64,000 bases of DNA from Elioraea tepida (GTDB taxonomy: Bacteria; Pseudomonadota; Alphaproteobacteria; Acetobacterales; Acetobacteraceae), in the NCBI RefSeq assembly GCF_019203965.1, contig NZ_CP076448.1:1-64000 (forward strand), given 5' to 3'. Below are positions 39,894 to 48,202 of this stretch, in pieces. Made by a program: the position numbers and the translations under genes. The notes beneath the pieces were generated by a model. It made no database searches. It worked only from the letters and a program-made list of their open reading frames with translations, and was not told where the DNA came from. The first letter of the stretch is position 1. Each line of letters starts with the position of its first letter.

Positions 39894-40490
39894 TCACGGC
39901 ACGAGCCAGCTCGCCGCGAGCGCCCCTCCCGACCAGTCGAACAGGGCCCGGCGATGGCCGCGCGCGGCGAGGAACAGGAACTCGAGCCGCTCGACCGAGA
40001 CGGTCACGGCAAGGAACGCCTCACGCCCTGCCTCGTCTCCCGCCCCGGCCTCGGCGAGCGCTGCATAGGGGCTCTCCGCCACCGTTCCGGGCGGAAGGGC
40101 GACGCGATAGCAGGCGCGGCTGAAGGGCCGGGTCGCCGCCCAGGCCGCGGCGGCGACCGGGTCATCGCGATGCAGCGCGGCGCGGCCCGAGAGGCGGAGC
40201 TGGATTTTCGCCGCAGGATGATACGCGTGCAGGGCGATGCGCGGGTCGGCCGCGAGCTCGCGCGCCTTGCGGCTTCGCCGATCGGTGTGGAAGCGGACGA
40301 CCCGGCGGGCCGGCTCGACACCGCGGAGCACGACCGTGCGCACCGTGGGCGCTCCATCGAGCCCGATCGTCGCGACCTGCAGCGTATGGAAGGGATGGCG
40401 GCGATCGGCAGCGCCGCGCACGAGCAGCGCCCAGGCCTCAGCCAGGCTGCCCGGGAGATCGTCATACCAAGGCGGCAGCGGCGCGTTCAC
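39894..40490 (-). CDS. Pyridoxamine 5'-phosphate oxidase-like flavoprotein
   Basis: FMN-binding split-barrel protein of the PNPOx-like group, 198 residues. It has LQVATIGLDGAPTVRTVVLRG, the phosphate-binding FHTDRRSRKARELAADPRIALHAYHP, and KIQLRLSGRAALH. The true PdxH C-terminal motif is not clear, so this is probably a general flavin reductase-like member and not the vitamin B6 enzyme. GTG 40490 is taken as start; the frame runs on to 40565 without family match. Divergent from the MATE gene with 92 bases between. Confidence 0.78.
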   Translation of the reverse strand: MNAPLPPWYDDLPGSLAEAWALLVRGAADRRHPFHTLQVATIGLDGAPTVRTVVLRGVEPARRVVRFHTDRRSRKARELAADPRIALHAYHPAAKIQLRLSGRAALHRDDPVAAAAWAATRPFSRACYRVALPPGTVAESPYAALAEAGAGDEAGREAFLAVTVSVERLEFLFLAARGHRRALFDWSGGALAASWLVP

Positions 40491-40582
40491 CCGCCCATGC
40501 TGGCGACGCTGAGGAGCGGCCGCAAGCCTGGGCCGCGACGCTTTTCCTGGCGCGCATCGCCACACTCGGCTACAGCCCGCCC

Positions 40583-42049
40583 ATGCTCGTGGAGAGTGAC
40601 CGGGCCGGCCTGGCCGGCGAAATCGTCGCCACCGCGCGGCTCGCCTGGCCGATCGTTCTCTCCAACCTCGCCCAGATCGCCATCACCACAACGGACGTGG
40701 TGATGATGGGCTGGCTCGGGCCCGAAGCGCTCGCCGCCGGGACGCTCGGAGCCAATCTCTATTTCGCGTTCTTCGTGGTCGGTCTCGGGCTTGCGATGGC
40801 GCCGCCAGCGCTGATGGCGCAGGCGCTCGGACGGAGGTGCCATGCGGTGGCCGAGGTGCGCCGGTCGCTTCGCATGGGGCTGTGGCTCGTCGCGCTCGCG
40901 ATGGCGCCGGTGATGGTCGTGCTCTGGTTCGCCGGCCCCGTTCTTGCCGCGCTCGGGCAGGCGCCGGCGCTCGTCGATGCCGCGGCAGAGTATGTCCGGG
41001 CAATGATGTGGGGGCTCGTGCCGTTCCTGTGGTTCATGGTCCTGCGCGGCTTCACCGCAGCGCTCGAGCGGCCGCGGCCGGCGCTGTTCGTCTCGCTCGC
41101 CGGAGTCGTGTTCAATGCGTTCTCGAACTGGGTGCTGATGTTCGGCAAGCTCGGGGCGCCCGCGCTCGGCCTCCTCGGCGCCGGCATCTCCTCGAGCCTC
41201 TCCTCCGTCCTGATGTGCGCCGCTCTCGCCGCGATCTGCGTCACCACCCGGCCGTTCCGTCGTTTTGCCATCCTCGGGCGGCTGTGGCGGCCGCACTGGC
41301 GCAGACTTGCCGAGCTCGCGCGCGTCGGCGCCCCGATCGCGGGGGCGCTCTTCTTCGAGGTGACGGTGTTCAACGCCGCGGTGTTCCTGATCGGGCTGAT
41401 CAGCGCGCGCGAGCTCGCCGCGCATGCGATCGCCATCCAGCTCGCCTCCGTGACGTTCATGGTGCCGATGGGGCTCGGCCAGGCGGCGACGGTTCGCGTC
41501 GGCCTCGCGGCCGGGGCGGGAAATGCCGCCGGCGTGGGCCGCGCGGGATGGGTCGCGCTCGGTCTCGGCACGCTGTTCATGGCGACGATGGCGGCTCTGT
41601 TCCTGACCATCCCTGGGGTGTTCGTCGCGGGCTTCCTCGACCTTCGCGCCGAGGGGGCGGGCGAGGTCGCAGCGCTTGCCGAGCGCCTGCTCGGGCTCGC
41701 AGGCCTGTTCCAGGTTGCGGACGGGGCGCAGGCGATCGCTGCCGGCGCCCTGCGCGGGCTCAAGGACACGCGTGTGCCGATGCTGTTCGCCGGGCTCGGC
41801 TACTGGGTGTTCGGCCTGCCGACGGGGGCGGCGCTCGCCTTCCTCGCAGGCTGGGGCGCCTATGGGATCTGGGTGGGCTTCGTCGTCGGCTTGGGCATCG
41901 TCGCCGCGCTTCTCGTCAGCCGCTGGTCACGTCGCGAGTCGCTCGGGCTGATGCGACGCTCAAGCCCTCTCTTCCCTCAGTCGGCGAAGGGATCTGCCGG
42001 CGAGGGCTCCTTCCGCGAATACTCGATCGCGCAGAACGCGCCGCCCTGA
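40583..42049 (+). CDS. MATE-family multidrug exporter
   Basis: NorM/MATE exporter in the inner membrane, predicted 12 spans, 488 residues. Family features: ARLAWPIVLSNLAQIAITTTDVVMMGWLG at the start, ALERPRPALFVSLAGVVFNAFSNWVL, and the repeat-like second half with GQAATVRVG and QAIAAGALRGLKDTRVPM. It exports drugs or metabolites in exchange for Na+ or H+. Its last 24 residues overlie the end of the uronate dehydrogenase gene on the other strand and look like read-through. Confidence 0.92.
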   Translation: MLVESDRAGLAGEIVATARLAWPIVLSNLAQIAITTTDVVMMGWLGPEALAAGTLGANLYFAFFVVGLGLAMAPPALMAQALGRRCHAVAEVRRSLRMGLWLVALAMAPVMVVLWFAGPVLAALGQAPALVDAAAEYVRAMMWGLVPFLWFMVLRGFTAALERPRPALFVSLAGVVFNAFSNWVLMFGKLGAPALGLLGAGISSSLSSVLMCAALAAICVTTRPFRRFAILGRLWRPHWRRLAELARVGAPIAGALFFEVTVFNAAVFLIGLISARELAAHAIAIQLASVTFMVPMGLGQAATVRVGLAAGAGNAAGVGRAGWVALGLGTLFMATMAALFLTIPGVFVAGFLDLRAEGAGEVAALAERLLGLAGLFQVADGAQAIAAGALRGLKDTRVPMLFAGLGYWVFGLPTGAALAFLAGWGAYGIWVGFVVGLGIVAALLVSRWSRRESLGLMRRSSPLFPQSAKGSAGEGSFREYSIAQNAPP

Positions 42050-42795
42050 TAGCGCTCGCTCACCGGGTTGCCGCTCAGCTTGCCTTCGAGTTCGGCCGCG
42101 AACACATCCGCCGTGTCGGCCGGCGCCCAGCCGATGCGGCCGCGATGATCGCGACGCCACCAGGTGCGGCTGTTGTCTGAGGCGCCCCAGATCACCGCAT
42201 GGCCGGTGCTCTCGGCGAGGATGCAGCGCAGGACGAGCCGGCAGAGATCGGCATAGGAGAGCCAGGTCGAGAGCATGCGCGAATCGACCGGCCGGGGAAA
42301 CGAGCTGCCGATTCGCAGGTTGACGTTCTCGACCCCGTGCTTGTCCCAGTAAAGCCGCCCCATCAGCTCGCCATAGGCCTTGGAGAGGCCGTAGAATCCG
42401 TCCGGCCTGAAGGGGCAGTCGGCGTCGAGGGTCACCTTGCGCTCGTGGAAGCCGATCGTGTGGTTCGAGGAGGCGAACACGACGCGCGCCCCCTCGCGCC
42501 GCGCCGCCTCGTAGATGTGGTAGAGGCCGCGGATGTTCGGGCCCAGCACCTCCTCGAAGGGCCGCTCGACCGAGACGCCACCGAAATGGACGATCGTGCC
42601 GCAGCCTTCCGCGAGTCTCAGGATCGCCACTCCGTCCTCGAGGTCGGCCCTGGTGAAACTGGCGTTGGCGGCCAGCGCGTCGGGGAAGGGGGCGATGTCG
42701 GTGAGCCGAAGCGTCAGCCCTGCTGCCGCGAGCGCGGGCGCGAGCTGGCGGCCGAGCGCTCCGGAGGCGCCGGTCAGAAGCACGGGCCTGGTCAT
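41977..42795 (-). CDS. udh: Uronate dehydrogenase
   Basis: NAD-dependent short-chain dehydrogenase of the uronate dehydrogenase type, oxidising D-galacturonate or D-glucuronate to the aldarolactone. NAD site TGASGALG at residues 8-15; catalytic Y135 and K139 in FYGLSKA; the family block ASSNHTIGFHERK and LRIGSSFPRPVDSRMLSTWLS are diagnostic. 272 residues. It is the last gene of a locus with an SMP-30 lactonase, an RraA-like protein and a TRAP importer, which fits oxidative hexuronate use. Overlaps the MATE gene end by 73 bases. Confidence 0.87.
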   Translation of the reverse strand: MTRPVLLTGASGALGRQLAPALAAAGLTLRLTDIAPFPDALAANASFTRADLEDGVAILRLAEGCGTIVHFGGVSVERPFEEVLGPNIRGLYHIYEAARREGARVVFASSNHTIGFHERKVTLDADCPFRPDGFYGLSKAYGELMGRLYWDKHGVENVNLRIGSSFPRPVDSRMLSTWLSYADLCRLVLRCILAESTGHAVIWGASDNSRTWWRRDHRGRIGWAPADTADVFAAELEGKLSGNPVSERYQGGAFCAIEYSRKEPSPADPFAD

Positions 42796-42809
42796 CAGGT
42801 GATTCCCTC

Positions 42810-43691
42810 TCAGTCCGCGAACAGGGGAACGGGAACGCCCGCTTCGGGCGCCGGCATCGCGAACACGGCGCCGAGCAGCGGGTGCGCGCCCACGGCCTCC
42901 GCCCCGAGCGGGTGGCGCAGGCTCGTCCAGTAGAGCGTGCGGCGGTCAGGCCCGCCGAAGCAGGGCATGGTCACGCCTGGGCAGGGGAAGGGGTCGGACC
43001 CAAGCAGCGTCCCGTCGTCCGCAAAACGGTTGATCCGCCCAGCCCGCACGCCGGCGGACCAGTACGTGCCCGCGAGATCGAACGCCGCTCCGTCGGGGCG
43101 GCCGATCCGCTTGGCGTCCGGCGTGTGGACTCGCCTTCGATTCGAAGCCGTTCCGGTCACCGGGTCGAAATCCCACGCATCGATCCAGGGCGCGCCGCTG
43201 TCGCTGTGCAGCATGGTTCGCCCGTCCTCTGTCCAGGCGATGCCGTTCGAGGTGTAGAGCCCGTCGCAGATGCGCGTCCATCCGCCATCGGCGGTGACGC
43301 GATAGAGCGAGCCGGTGGGCGCGCGCGGGGTCCTGTCATCCATCGTGCCGACCCAGAAGGCGCCATCGGGCCCGATCTTGCCGTCGTTGAACCGGTTATG
43401 CGCCGGTTCCGGGCCGGGCACGCAGAGCGGCGTGATCCGGCGCGCCCGCCAATCATACTTGATGATACGATCACGCAACGCCACCACCCAGGCGCCGGAG
43501 CGGCAGAGGCCGAAGGAGCCGACCTCGGAGGGGAAGTGCCAGACATTGAGCACCACCCCCTCGGGCGAGAGCGCCGTGATCGTGCAGCCGATGATGTCGG
43601 CCACAAGAAGGCGGTTCTGCTGCGCGTCCCACACCGGCGATTCGCCGAGCGCGGTTCGAAAATCCGGGTTCAGGACGGTGATCTCGGCCAT
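42810..43691 (-). CDS. SMP-30/gluconolactonase family lactonase
   Basis: Six-bladed beta-propeller lactonase of the SMP-30/regucalcin family, 293 residues. The metal Glu is E17 in ALGESPVWD; further metal-site segments are RFNDGKIGPDGAFWVGTMDD, YTSNGIAWTEDG and GRPDGAAFD. In this locus it would open the aldarolactone made by uronate dehydrogenase to the aldarate. Fourteen bases separate it from udh and two from the RraA-like gene. Confidence 0.88.
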   Translation of the reverse strand: MAEITVLNPDFRTALGESPVWDAQQNRLLVADIIGCTITALSPEGVVLNVWHFPSEVGSFGLCRSGAWVVALRDRIIKYDWRARRITPLCVPGPEPAHNRFNDGKIGPDGAFWVGTMDDRTPRAPTGSLYRVTADGGWTRICDGLYTSNGIAWTEDGRTMLHSDSGAPWIDAWDFDPVTGTASNRRRVHTPDAKRIGRPDGAAFDLAGTYWSAGVRAGRINRFADDGTLLGSDPFPCPGVTMPCFGGPDRRTLYWTSLRHPLGAEAVGAHPLLGAVFAMPAPEAGVPVPLFAD

Positions 43692-43693
43692 GA

Positions 43694-44383
43694 TTAGTCC
43701 ACCACGCGGATGAGAGATTTCGACGCAAGCGCGGCGATCGCGGGCGGGTCCTTCAGCCCCGCGGCGACGCGGGCGAGGGTGTCGCTCTCGGCGGCGCGCA
43801 CGCGCTCGATCCCTGCGAGCGCCTCCTCGATCCGTGCGGCGGGGATGACTACGACGCCGTCACGGTCCCCCGCCACGATGTCGCCCGGGCTGACGGCGAC
43901 GCCGCCACACACCACGGGAAACCCGGCCGTCCCCGGCCCCGACCGGGCGCAGCTGTCGAGTGTCACGCCGGCTGCGAAGACAGGCAGGCCCACCGCGTCG
44001 AGCCCGTCGAGGTCACGCACCGCGCCATCGGTCACGAAGGCAACGACGCCCCGGTTCCTCGCGATCCCGGCGACCACGTCACCGCAGATCGCGGCGTCGA
44101 GAAAGCCATCGGCGGCCGCCACGATCACATCACCGGGTTCGGCGATCGACAGCGCTCCCATCACGGCGAGGTTGTCGGCGCGGCCGCAGAAGCAAGGAAC
44201 CGCAACGCCCGCGAAACGCTGCGCCGAGGCGACGACGGGCTTGATCGCAGGGCGCATCGCCGCCCGCCCGCCGAGCGCGTCGGCGAGATTGCCCGTCGGC
44301 ACATCCCGAAAGCGCGCCACGATCTCGGCAGGCGGGCGGGGGAAGCCGCAGCGCAGTGTGAGAAGCGGCGGATCCTCGATCAC
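43694..44383 (-). CDS. RraA-like / HMG-CHA aldolase family protein
   Basis: A 229-residue RraA-fold protein. The family spans aldolases or decarboxylases of keto acids and the RNase E regulator RraA. Key segments: GNLADALGG near the N-terminus, AVPCFCGRADNLAV, PGDVIVAAADG and VTDGAVRDLDGLDAVGLPVFA. Class II aldolases of this fold use R-D-x2-Asp/Glu; here the position after x2 is Gly (RDLDG), so classical aldolase activity is uncertain. By context it may act on a keto-deoxy-aldarate or its cleavage product. GTG start at 44383. Confidence 0.8.
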   Translation of the reverse strand: MIEDPPLLTLRCGFPRPPAEIVARFRDVPTGNLADALGGRAAMRPAIKPVVASAQRFAGVAVPCFCGRADNLAVMGALSIAEPGDVIVAAADGFLDAAICGDVVAGIARNRGVVAFVTDGAVRDLDGLDAVGLPVFAAGVTLDSCARSGPGTAGFPVVCGGVAVSPGDIVAGDRDGVVVIPAARIEEALAGIERVRAAESDTLARVAAGLKDPPAIAALASKSLIRVVD

Positions 44384-44495
44384 AGGTCATTCTCCCTGGT
44401 GGGGTGTGTGGCGCCTGGCACAAGCGCAACGAGCGGCGGGGCGAGGCCGGGGCGGGAGGGTGATGATGCCGCGCGCACGCCGCATCGCCCCGACC

Positions 44496-45788
44496 TCAGG
44501 CGCCATAGCCGAGCAGAAGCCTCGGCAGGGCAAGGGAGAGCGGAGGCCAGAAGGTGGTGAGCGCGAGTGCGACGAGGATCGCCGCATAGAAGGGCCAGAT
44601 CGTGCCCATCACCTCCTCGATCCGCACACGCGCGATCGCGCAGCCGACGAACAGCACCGCGCCCACGGGCGGCGTGGTGAGGCCGAGGCCGAGATTCATC
44701 ATCACCACCATGCCGAACTGCACCGGGTCGAGGCCGATGCCGGTCGCGACAGGCAGGAAGATCGGCGTGCAGATGAGGATCAGCGCCGCCATGTCCATGA
44801 TGCAGCCGAGCACGAGCAGTGCCGCGTTGATGAGCAGCATCAGGATGACGGGGTCGTCGGAGAAGCCGAGCATGGCTGAGGCGAGCAGCTCCGGCACGCG
44901 GTGAAGCGCGAGCATGTAGGCGAAGGCGGTCGCCGTGCCGACCAGCAGCATCACGACCGAGGTCGTGCGGACCGATTGGGCGACCGAGAGGACGAAGCCA
45001 CGCCAAGTGAGCTCGCGGTAGACGAGGAGGGTGCAGACCACCGCCCACAGAGCGCCGATCGCCGCGCTTTCGGTGACGGTGAACACCCCTCCCAACACGC
45101 CGCCGAGGATGATGATGGCGGTGAACAGGCCGGGAAAAGCGGAGGCCGCGGCACGCGCAAGCCGGCGCAGGCCCGGGAACGGGTCGGCGCGATAGCCGCG
45201 GCGGGCGCCGATGATGTAGGCCGCGACCGCGAGCGAGAGGCACATCATCGCCCCCGGAACGACGCCCGCAAGGAACAGGGCGCTGACCGACACCCCGCCA
45301 CCGGCCGCAAGCGAGAACAGGATCATGTTGTGCGAGGGCGGGATCATGATCCCCGCGATCGAGGAGGTGACCGTGACGTTCACGGCATAGTCGGTGTCGT
45401 ATCCTTTCGCACGCATGGCCGGGATCAGGATCGAGCCGAGCGCCGAGGTGTCCGCCACCGCCGAGCCGGAGATGCCGCCAAACAGCATCGAGGCGAGCAC
45501 GTTGACGATCCCCAAGCCCCCTTTGACGCCGCCGACGGCGGCGGAGGCGAGGTTGATCAGCCGCGTCGCGATTCCTCCATGCAGCATGATCTCGCCGGCG
45601 AAGATGAAGAAGGGGATCGCGAGCAGGGAGAACACGTTCATCCCGCTCGTCATCTGCTGGAAGGCGACGGCGAGCGGGATGCCCTCCCACCAGAAGGCGG
45701 CGACCGCGGCAATGCCGAGGCTGAAGGAAACCGGAACGCCAAGCGCGAGCGTCAAGACGAAGACGCCGAAGAGAACGGCGAGGCTCAT
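44496..45788 (-). CDS. dctM: TRAP transporter large permease, DctM
   Basis: Twelve-span membrane subunit of a tripartite ATP-independent periplasmic importer, 430 residues. DctM features: ALGVPVSFSLGIAAVAAFWW, SLLAIPFFIFAGEIM, FGGISGSAVADTSALGSILIP, IAGIMIPPSHNMILFS and MNLGLGLTTPPVGAVLFV. It carries the ion-coupled transport step. Ten bases after the small-permease gene. The 112 bases between it and the RraA-like gene hold no gene. Confidence 0.95.
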   Translation of the reverse strand: MSLAVLFGVFVLTLALGVPVSFSLGIAAVAAFWWEGIPLAVAFQQMTSGMNVFSLLAIPFFIFAGEIMLHGGIATRLINLASAAVGGVKGGLGIVNVLASMLFGGISGSAVADTSALGSILIPAMRAKGYDTDYAVNVTVTSSIAGIMIPPSHNMILFSLAAGGGVSVSALFLAGVVPGAMMCLSLAVAAYIIGARRGYRADPFPGLRRLARAAASAFPGLFTAIIILGGVLGGVFTVTESAAIGALWAVVCTLLVYRELTWRGFVLSVAQSVRTTSVVMLLVGTATAFAYMLALHRVPELLASAMLGFSDDPVILMLLINAALLVLGCIMDMAALILICTPIFLPVATGIGLDPVQFGMVVMMNLGLGLTTPPVGAVLFVGCAIARVRIEEVMGTIWPFYAAILVALALTTFWPPLSLALPRLLLGYGA

Positions 45789-45798
45789 CGAGCCGAGA

Positions 45799-46317
45799 TC
45801 ACTCCTGGCCGCCGCGGCGCTCGCCGAGCGGCGGCAGGCCGGCGGCGCGGCGCAGCAGATGCTCGGCGGCGAAGAGCGCGGTCAGCCCGCCGCAGATCAC
45901 CAGGGGAACGAACTGCATCCCCTGCGGCACCCCGAGCAGCGGCATGCGGAAGCCCCACATCAGCGTCGCAAGCATGTCTCCCCAGGCGAGCATGACGATG
46001 CCGAAGCCGAGCATCAGCAGCTCGACGACGATGCCGACGCCGTGTCGCACCGGCGACGGAAGGGCGGCGACGACGATCTCGACCGCCATGTGGAAACGCT
46101 CGCGCACGCCGACGGCCGCGACCGGCAGCGCGACGAACAGGATCGCGAGAAGGGCGGCGCGCTCGACCCAGGTGGGCGTGTCGTTCAGCACGTAGCGGCC
46201 GAACACCATCCAGCCGGTGATGAGGAGGAGCGCGACCAGTGCGGCGCCGGCGAGCAGGATGACAAGGCGCGCGAGCCGATCGAGCGCAACAGAGAGGGTG
46301 GAGACGGCGCGGCTCAC
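45799..46317 (-). CDS. dctQ: TRAP transporter small permease, DctQ
   Basis: Four-span small membrane subunit of the TRAP importer, 172 residues. The conserved TGWMVFGRYVLNDTPTWVERAALLAILFVAL segment (residues about 34-64) is typical of DctQ. I chose GTG 46317; the frame continues upstream to 46416 but overlies the end of the binding-protein gene. It pairs with DctM downstream. Confidence 0.87.
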   Translation of the reverse strand: MSRAVSTLSVALDRLARLVILLAGAALVALLLITGWMVFGRYVLNDTPTWVERAALLAILFVALPVAAVGVRERFHMAVEIVVAALPSPVRHGVGIVVELLMLGFGIVMLAWGDMLATLMWGFRMPLLGVPQGMQFVPLVICGGLTALFAAEHLLRRAAGLPPLGERRGGQE

Positions 46318-46351
46318 CGCTGCCGTCCCTCCCTCCCGAGGCAGCACCGCG

Positions 46352-47332
46352 TCACTGGACCGCGCGGATCCGATCGACGAGCGCCCGCATGCTCGGCGCC
46401 CCGGCATACTTCTCATAAAGCGGGGCCATCAGGGCAGCCCAGGGCGCGCGGTCGGTGATCTCGGTCACGGTCACGCCGGCGGCGACCACCTTGTCGCGGC
46501 TCGCCTTCTCCCGCTCGGCCCAGAGCTGCCGCTGCAGCGCCGAGGCCTCGCGCGCCGCGGTGCGCAGGATCTCCCGGTCGGCAGGCGAGAGCCGGTCCCA
46601 CCGCCCCTTGGCCACCACGACGATCTCGGGAACGTTCGAGTGCTCCGTGGTCGAGTAGAAGCGCGCGACCTCGAAGTGCCGCTGGCTCTCGTAGGACGGC
46701 CAGTTGTTCTCTGCGCCGTCGATCACGCCCGTCTGCAGGGCGGTGTAGACCTCGCCGAACGGAAGCGGGGTGGCGTTCGCGCCGAGCGCGCGGATCAGGT
46801 CGACCCAGAGGTCGGAGGTCTGGACGCGGATCTTCAGCCCCTGCATGTCGGCCGGCGTGCGGATCGGGCGGGAGCGTGTGTACATCGAGCGCGCGCCGGC
46901 GTCGAACCAGGAGAGCACCACCATGTTCAGCCGCTGCTCGATCAGCTTCGCGAGCTCATCTCCCACCGGTCCATCAACCGTCTTGTGCAGATGCGTAACG
47001 TCACGGAAGATGAACGGCAGCGTCAGGACCTGGGTCTCGGGAACGAGGTTGTTGAGCGGCGAGAGGTTGAAGTTCGCGAAGTCGATCGCGCCGAGGCGGA
47101 GCTGCTGGATCGCCTCGTCCTGCTGTCCGAGCTGGGCGGAGTGGAACGTGCGCATGCGGATCCGGTTGTTCGTCCGCTGCGCGACAAGCTCGCCCCAGCG
47201 GTCAAGCGCGCGGCTGTTCGGGTAGTCCGGCACATGCGTGTTCCAGCCGCGCCATTCCTGGGCGGACAGCGGCGCGCTGCCGATCGCGAACACCGCCGCG
47301 GCGACGACCGCCACGAGACCCGTTCTCGACAT
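46352..47332 (-). CDS. dctP: TRAP transporter substrate-binding protein, DctP type
   Basis: Periplasmic binding protein of the TRAP importer, 326 residues, with a cleaved signal (LVAVVAAAVFAIGSAPLSAQ). The carboxylate-binding arginine region is LKIRVQTSDLWVDLIRALGANATPLPFGEVYTALQTGVIDGAENNW, the usual DctP core. ATG 47332 follows a strong GGAGGGG site. Gene context (uronate dehydrogenase, lactonase) suggests a hexuronate or aldarate ligand. First gene of the operon and divergent from the GntR regulator. Confidence 0.92.
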   Translation of the reverse strand: MSRTGLVAVVAAAVFAIGSAPLSAQEWRGWNTHVPDYPNSRALDRWGELVAQRTNNRIRMRTFHSAQLGQQDEAIQQLRLGAIDFANFNLSPLNNLVPETQVLTLPFIFRDVTHLHKTVDGPVGDELAKLIEQRLNMVVLSWFDAGARSMYTRSRPIRTPADMQGLKIRVQTSDLWVDLIRALGANATPLPFGEVYTALQTGVIDGAENNWPSYESQRHFEVARFYSTTEHSNVPEIVVVAKGRWDRLSPADREILRTAAREASALQRQLWAEREKASRDKVVAAGVTVTEITDRAPWAALMAPLYEKYAGAPSMRALVDRIRAVQ

Positions 47333-47391
47333 CGTTTCCCCTCCGTTGTTCTCACCCCGGCCTCTGCGCCGGTTGAAGCCGAGACTGCCAC

Positions 47392-47403
47392 CTGATACAT
47401 CAG
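47392..47403. promoter_or_regulatory. Palindromic operator candidate for the GntR regulator
   Basis: CTGAT-AC-ATCAG, a perfect 12-base inverted repeat in the 77-base gap between the divergent dctP and gntR genes. It ends six bases before the gntR start codon and about 60 bases before dctP. Size and AT core fit operators of FCD-type GntR proteins, so binding here could shut down both directions. Confidence 0.5.
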
Positions 47404-47409
47404 TGCGCA

Positions 47410-48117
47410 ATGACCTCGTTGCTGACGATGCAAGGGAGGGGGAAACGGCGGCGGCTCGCGGTCTCGGCTGAGGGGCTGCCGGTCGCCGAATGGGTCTATC
47501 GCACGCTGCGCGACGCGATCGCGACCGGCAAGCTTCCGCCGCGCGGTCGGCTCTCTGAGCGGGAACTCTCCGCCGAGCTTGGCGTCTCGACGAGCCCGGT
47601 GAAGGCGGCGCTTGCGCGCCTTGAGGCAGAAGGAATGGTGGTGACCCAGCCGCGTCGCGGCACCTGGGTCGCCTTCGAACCGGGCAAGCTCGCCGAGATG
47701 GGGCTGATCCGCGCCGCCCTTGAAGGCGTGGCCGCGCGTCTCGCCGCCGGGCGAGTCACCGAGGCGCAGCTTGAGACCCTGCGGCAGATCCTCGCCGAGC
47801 TCGCGCAAGCGACCGAGGCACTCGACACTGCGTGGCTGATCGAGGCGAACGAGCGTTTCCACGCCACCATTCTCGCCGCTGCGGACAACCTGTTCCTCGC
47901 CAACGCCGTCAGAGCGCTGCGCGGCTACTACACGATGACGCAGAACCGCATGCGCACGGCCCAGCTCGAGCCGCACAAGGCGCAAGAGGAGCACGAGGCG
48001 ATCGTCGCCGCTCTCGCCGCATGCGACGGCGCCGCTGCTGAAGACGCGATGCGCGCCCACATCGTGCGCAGCGTCGAGACGCTCTGGGCGGAGGAGCTCG
48101 CGCGCGCGCGGCGCTGA
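47410..48117 (+). CDS. GntR-family regulator, FCD domain
   Basis: Transcription regulator with an N-terminal winged helix (VYRTLRDAIATGKLPPRGRLSERELSAELGVSTSPVKAALARLEAEGMV) and a C-terminal FCD ligand domain (residues about 95-225) whose metal/ligand helices include ANERFHATIL and EEHEAIVAAL. 235 residues. Divergent from the TRAP-uronate operon, which it probably represses until a sugar acid binds. No clear ribosome site precedes ATG 47410; ATG 47428 is another option. Confidence 0.9.
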   Translation: MTSLLTMQGRGKRRRLAVSAEGLPVAEWVYRTLRDAIATGKLPPRGRLSERELSAELGVSTSPVKAALARLEAEGMVVTQPRRGTWVAFEPGKLAEMGLIRAALEGVAARLAAGRVTEAQLETLRQILAELAQATEALDTAWLIEANERFHATILAAADNLFLANAVRALRGYYTMTQNRMRTAQLEPHKAQEEHEAIVAALAACDGAAAEDAMRAHIVRSVETLWAEELARARR

Positions 48118-48202
48118 CTTGCGCCGGGCCGTCACGGCGGCATGGCGCTTGCTTCCTTTTCGCCGCGCGCGTCTGATGGCGCATCGACCATGCGGGGAGA
48201 GG

